Shown piece after piece: positions 5,864 through 9,267 of a stretch of 9,267 nt of DNA. The stretch lies in NCBI GenBank assembly GCA_050013795.1, contig JBEKEO010000116.1:1-9267 (forward strand), read 5' to 3'. The notes under the pieces were generated by a model. That model was not told the DNA's origin. It saw nothing but the letters and a program-made list of their open reading frames with translations, and ran no database searches. A program made the position numbers and the translations under genes. Position 1 is the first letter of the stretch, and each line of letters starts with the position of its first letter. This stretch comes from CAWHOW01 sp050013795 (GTDB lineage: Bacteria; Bacteroidota; Bacteroidia; Bacteroidales; CG2-30-32-10).

Positions 5864-6655
5864 ATGGATGCAAAACGATTTGTAAAACTAAGCAATATAG
5901 TAGGGCTAGTATCAATAGTACTGTTAATTTATTGGGTATTTATTTTTATAGCAATTGAAGTCTTTGGTTTAAGGGTTTTCAGGGAATATATGACACAAAC
6001 CTTTTATATGAGTGTTCTGGGCATACTTTCGCTTATGTTCGGGGCATTAATTATAAATGTAATGTTTAACCTTACACGGATTGCCGAAAAACATAACCAG
6101 GATACAGTTAAAACAACTAAGACAGGAAAAGTAAAATGGATATATTTATTGAGTTTTCCTGTAATAATAGCATTGCTTTTTGTCGGGAATTGCATCACAT
6201 CAAAAATGAAAGAGAAGGTATTGATCCAATCGGCAAAATCAGTTATTGATGACCACACCGACAAGACAATTAAACTTGAAAATTATTCGTTTAACAAAAA
6301 GTGGATTGATGAAACAGGAAATATACTTGAGTTGTTGTCTAAAACAGATAAGAACTTTACCAATGTTGAAGTAATAGTACCCGACACTATTGACAAATCG
6401 AAAGTTTTTCTTGCATTTAACAGGTATAATGAAAATCTAAATGATACCATAAAGCCACGGAAATTATCTTATGTGAGAGAAACAACGAAACAGGAACGAG
6501 AGTATTTGAATAAAGTTTTTGATGAGGGTTTTATGGAAATCCGGTTCAGCGCTCATGAAGGGAATTATGAATTATTTTACCCAATAATAAAAAATAATAA
6601 GAAAATAGTTCTTTATTTTTCCGACGTTCAAAGATACGGGAAGATTGGTAGTTAA
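5864..6655 (+). CDS. Uncharacterised membrane protein with three N-terminal transmembrane helices
   Basis: I do not recognise this 263-residue protein. Three hydrophobic segments at about residues 12-34, 48-69 and 92-109 are predicted membrane helices. Linker 70-91 is rich in Lys and Thr, hence probably cytoplasmic by the positive-inside rule, which would leave the C-terminal domain (about 110-263) on the periplasmic side. That domain is soluble, rich in Lys, Asn and Glu, lacks obvious catalytic motifs, and contains only one cysteine near the third helix (Cys110). It ends with alternating beta-like strands (ELFYPIIKNNKKIVLYFSD). The start is the ATG at 5864 after a strongly A-rich leader, normal for Bacteroidota. 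It is separated from mnmA by 82 bases with no promoter match I could find, so it may or may not share that transcript. Coding potential is good: long open frame and base composition like its neighbours. Confidence 0.75.
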   Translation: MDAKRFVKLSNIVGLVSIVLLIYWVFIFIAIEVFGLRVFREYMTQTFYMSVLGILSLMFGALIINVMFNLTRIAEKHNQDTVKTTKTGKVKWIYLLSFPVIIALLFVGNCITSKMKEKVLIQSAKSVIDDHTDKTIKLENYSFNKKWIDETGNILELLSKTDKNFTNVEVIVPDTIDKSKVFLAFNRYNENLNDTIKPRKLSYVRETTKQEREYLNKVFDEGFMEIRFSAHEGNYELFYPIIKNNKKIVLYFSDVQRYGKIGS

Positions 6656-6718
6656 ATAAAACCCGGCTACGACTTCTTATAGGATTAAAGTCATGTCTTT
6701 CGGAGTAAATAGTTATAA

Positions 6719-6767
6719 AGTTGAGAGTATTGACTTTATTATATATACAAACTATGCACTCTCAACT
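6719..6767. repeat. Perfect 10-base inverted repeat beside promoter candidate
   Basis: AGTTGAGAGT (6719-6728) and ACTCTCAACT (6758-6767) are exact reverse complements separated by 29 AT-rich bases. Two smaller nested inversions sit in the same stretch: ATAAAGT with ACTTTAT, and ATAGTT with AACTAT. The right arm ends one base before the -33 TTG of the following promoter candidate. It could be a regulator-binding site, a weak stem at the 3' end of the upstream transcript, or the relic of a small mobile repeat; the sequence alone does not decide. There is no T-run after the right arm, so it is a poor intrinsic terminator. Confidence 0.45.
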
Positions 6768-6768
6768 C

Positions 6769-6800
6769 TTGACTACCATCTAATATAATTCGTATATTTG
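6769..6800 (+). promoter_or_regulatory. Candidate Bacteroidota-type promoter for the lipoprotein-protease pair
   Basis: TATATTTG at 6793-6800 is a perfect TAnnTTTG -7 element with TTG at 6769-6771 as the -33 element, 21 bases upstream. Transcription would begin near 6805, leaving a leader of only about 10 bases before the ATG at 6817. Location directly before a gene start and agreement in spacing with the sucD site support it; there is no experimental evidence. Confidence 0.55.
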
Positions 6801-6816
6801 TAAGAAATTTCCGATA

Positions 6817-7515
6817 ATGCTTCGACTTAATAAAGTACCATATATTATTTCCCTTCTTATTATTTTGCTCATAGCATATTATTCATGCAAGCGTGAAACA
6901 ATAACACCTGTTGATGTCGGTTATGGATACTTCCCTACTAATGTTGGTCATTGGGTGCTTTATCAGGTTGATTCGACACATTACGACAGCTTTTCTCATG
7001 GTAAGGCAACTCATTTCCATTACCAGATAAAGGAGTTGATTCAATCCACCTTTTTGGATCTTTCAAACAGGACAACACAAAGGATTGAACGTTACGAAAC
7101 AATGGATACAATCCCAATATTTTTAAAAGATGTATGGGTTTCCAATCTCACTAATATTGATGCTGAAAAAGTTGAAGAGAATATACGTTACATAAAGTTG
7201 GTTTTCCCAGTAACCGGAAGCCAGACCTGGAACGGAAATGCCTATAATACCTTCGAAGCACAGGATTATCAATATGCTAATGTTAATGTGCCTTATACCA
7301 TAAATGGGTTATCTTTCGATTCAACCGTTACTGTTATTCAGGATACTGTTTTCAATTTGATAGAAGACTTAAATGAATATGAAATATATGCAAAACATGT
7401 GGGTCTAATTTATAAGAGATACAGAAATGTGGGCTTGTTTCCCGATATTAACCACCCTGATTCTATTATAGGAGGAGTTGATTATTCATATAAAATTATC
7501 TCGTTCGGAAATTAA
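6817..7515 (+). CDS. Putative lipoprotein, function unknown
   Basis: The 232-residue product begins with a short basic stretch and a strongly hydrophobic segment (about residues 8-22) ending at Cys24 in the context AYYSCKRE, which suggests signal peptidase II cleavage and lipidation at Cys24. The lipobox is weak (Tyr at -3 and -2), so a simple membrane anchor is an alternative. The mature part is rich in Tyr, Asp and Thr, with a predicted beta-strand character. It opens with GYFPTNVGHWVLYQVDS, a pattern I associate with uncharacterised Bacteroidota envelope proteins that start with a short Gly-x-x-Trp strand; no enzymatic motif is visible. It lies nine bases upstream of the S8 protease gene, so the two are very likely one transcript started from the promoter candidate just upstream. 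Whether it helps the protease is unknown. Confidence 0.75.
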   Translation: MLRLNKVPYIISLLIILLIAYYSCKRETITPVDVGYGYFPTNVGHWVLYQVDSTHYDSFSHGKATHFHYQIKELIQSTFLDLSNRTTQRIERYETMDTIPIFLKDVWVSNLTNIDAEKVEENIRYIKLVFPVTGSQTWNGNAYNTFEAQDYQYANVNVPYTINGLSFDSTVTVIQDTVFNLIEDLNEYEIYAKHVGLIYKRYRNVGLFPDINHPDSIIGGVDYSYKIISFGN

Positions 7516-7524
7516 TCAATCATA

Positions 7525-9216
7525 ATGAAAAAGTATTTATTCTTTGTTTCCCTGTTATTTTTCGGATTGAGTCTTACGGCTCAACTTGCGCCGCATAAAT
7601 ATCTTGTTAAGTTTACCGATAAAAATAATTCTCCATATACTATTTCTTCTGATCCTTCACAATACCTTTCTCCTAAAGCTATTACACGAAGGAATAAGCA
7701 GTCCATAAGTATAAAATATAACGATCTGCCCGTAACGCCTGTTTATATTGACAGTGTTATCAATACAGGCGTAACATTATTATGCAGGTCAAAATGGTTT
7801 AACAGTGTTACTATTTATACCGTTGATTCAAATGCATTAAATACTATTAAATCATTCCCTTTCGTATTGAGTGTAGATAGCGTTACAACAGTTATTCCTG
7901 CAGAAAAAAAAATAAACTCACTGATAGCTGATCATGCATCAACTATTTTAAATAATCCTGAAGTTAATAATGAAAAGATAACCACCAGTTACAACTACGG
8001 TTATGCAGCCAACCAGATAACCATGATAGCCGGTGAATATTTGCATAACCTTGGTTTTTGCGGACAAGGTATAACTATTGCAATTATTGATGCGGGTTTC
8101 TCGTATGTGGATACTATTCCGGCATTCGACAGTCTTTGGATAAATAGCCAGATACTTGGGACAAAGGATTTTGTTGATCCCGGAGGCAATGTGTTCAGGC
8201 AGCATTGGCATGGCATGGAGGTGTTATCCACTATGGGAGCGAATATTCCCGGGCAAATGATCGGGACAGCTCCAAAAGCAAACTTCTGGCTGCTGCGTTC
8301 CGAAGATGTCAATTCTGAAAATATTATTGAAGAATATAACTGGGCTTCTGCAGCTGAATTTGCCGATAGCGCAGGCGCTGATGTTATTAATTCTTCGCTT
8401 GGATATACAACTTTCGACGGAGGATTGATGAATCATACTTATGCCGATATGAACGGACGCACTTGCCCTGCATCTATTGCTGCTGTTACGGCTGCAAGCA
8501 AAGGAATGGTGTTATGCATCAGTGCAGGTAATGATGGTTCCCCGGGTGATCTCTGGCATTATATAGGCACTCCTGCCGATGCCGACAGTATTTTAACTGT
8601 AGGCGCTGTGGATGCTTCCGGGAATTATGCAGACTTCAGTTCAACGGGACCAACATACGACAGGCGTATTAAGCCTACTGTCGCGACACAAGGAGATGGG
8701 ACATATGTTATTTGGACTACTGGAAGCCCGGTACCCGGTAGCGGAACGTCATTTTCTTCGCCTGTTTTAGCCGGAGCTACTGCTTGCCTGATGCAGGCAT
8801 TTCCTAATGCAAGCCACATGCAAATCATTGAGGCAATTAAAGAAAGCGCTTCTCAATATACCCATCCCGACAGTTTGCTTGGATGGGGAATTCCTAATTT
8901 TGCCGCTGCCTGTGCATTGCTTACTAATATCCCGGTATGCGCTGCCTGCAATAATTCAATTAATATCTTACCTAATCCTTTTAAAAATGTTATTTACATC
9001 TTTTTTGATTCCCACTGTGATATGGGTGCGGTAAATATCGATTTATATGATTTAAGAGGAAGAAAAGTATATGGCGAAACCACCGGAATACAGCGAAGTA
9101 TAGGGTATAATTATATCACTGTACAAAACCTGAATAAGCTTGCCAATGGCATGTATTTTATAAAAATATCCTCTTCCAATAACGTGTTTACCCAAAAAAT
9201 AATGAAGGAGGGGTAA
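7525..9216 (+). CDS. Secreted S8 (subtilisin-like) serine protease with type IX secretion sorting domain
   Basis: This 563-residue protease carries a signal peptide (residues 1-19, cleavage before Gln20), an N-terminal region to about 150 that may act as prodomain, a subtilase domain (about 180-460) and a C-terminal type A sorting domain (about 485-563). The catalytic triad is visible: Asp189 in AIIDAGFSYVD, His229 in HWHGMEV and Ser409 in GSGTSFSSPVLAG, with oxyanion-hole Asn336 in ISAGNDGSPG. The usual HGT after the histidine is HGM here. The tail shows the type A pattern: ILPNPFKN, then DLYDLRGRKVYG and LANGMYFIKI, ending in a basic motif (QKIMKEG). The sorting domain is normally cut off after export across the outer membrane, leaving the enzyme at the surface or secreted. 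It should degrade proteins outside the cell; the specific substrate cannot be predicted. Confidence 0.94.
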   Translation: MKKYLFFVSLLFFGLSLTAQLAPHKYLVKFTDKNNSPYTISSDPSQYLSPKAITRRNKQSISIKYNDLPVTPVYIDSVINTGVTLLCRSKWFNSVTIYTVDSNALNTIKSFPFVLSVDSVTTVIPAEKKINSLIADHASTILNNPEVNNEKITTSYNYGYAANQITMIAGEYLHNLGFCGQGITIAIIDAGFSYVDTIPAFDSLWINSQILGTKDFVDPGGNVFRQHWHGMEVLSTMGANIPGQMIGTAPKANFWLLRSEDVNSENIIEEYNWASAAEFADSAGADVINSSLGYTTFDGGLMNHTYADMNGRTCPASIAAVTAASKGMVLCISAGNDGSPGDLWHYIGTPADADSILTVGAVDASGNYADFSSTGPTYDRRIKPTVATQGDGTYVIWTTGSPVPGSGTSFSSPVLAGATACLMQAFPNASHMQIIEAIKESASQYTHPDSLLGWGIPNFAAACALLTNIPVCAACNNSINILPNPFKNVIYIFFDSHCDMGAVNIDLYDLRGRKVYGETTGIQRSIGYNYITVQNLNKLANGMYFIKISSSNNVFTQKIMKEG

Positions 9217-9267
9217 AAAGTTTCTTTTTTCTGATGAATTATCTTCTTCAATTTGAAAACTGAAATG

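Noticed and set aside
9215..9230. Terminator-like AAAAAG-TTT-CTTTTTT after the protease
   Set aside because: The stem is five A-T pairs and one G-C pair with a three-base loop, too weak to call a terminator.
9217..9267. Start of a further gene at the final ATG (9265)
   Set aside because: Only the start codon would be inside the window, so nothing supports it; the upstream TCAATTTG misses the promoter consensus by one key base.

Overview
The window looks like an ordinary chromosomal stretch of an AT-rich member of the Bacteroidota. Four independent signs support this: a subtilisin-like protease ends in a type A sorting domain of the type IX secretion system; three intergenic sites match the Bacteroidota promoter pattern (TTG, about 20 bases, TAnnTTTG); genes have A-rich leaders rather than Shine-Dalgarno sites; and the heptose genes match the GDP-heptose branch. 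The genus cannot be told from the sequence.

Layout. At the left edge, on the minus strand, lies most of mnmE (tRNA U34 modification GTPase), cut by the window boundary. A 128-base gap with two overlapping divergent promoter candidates separates it from sucD (succinyl-CoA ligase alpha subunit), which has no sucC beside it. A strong GC-rich imperfect palindrome, probably a dispersed repeat, lies between sucD and the next group. Bases 2138-5781 then form a compact plus-strand cluster: gmhA, hddC-like guanylyltransferase, gmhB, a secreted MORN/YwqK-like repeat protein and mnmA (tRNA 2-thiouridylase). Junctions there are overlaps or gaps of only 2-6 bases, so one transcript is likely. The right part holds an unrecognised three-helix membrane protein, a spacer with an inverted repeat beside a promoter candidate, and a likely two-gene unit of a putative lipoprotein and an S8 protease exported by the type IX system.

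How the genes fit together. GmhA, GmhB and the HddC-like enzyme account for three of the four steps from sedoheptulose 7-phosphate to GDP-D-glycero-alpha-D-manno-heptose, used for cell-surface glycans; the kinase (HddA) is not in the window. MnmE and MnmA modify the same wobble uridine (U34) of tRNAs, at C5 and C2, but lie in opposite orientation and are about 3.7 kb apart. The lipoprotein and protease are both predicted envelope or exported products.

No clearly new multi-gene system was found. The points most worth a second look are the altered zinc-loop residues of GmhB, the missing heptose kinase, the CxxC form of MnmA, the palindromic repeat, the inverted repeat touching a promoter, and the two uncharacterised envelope proteins.
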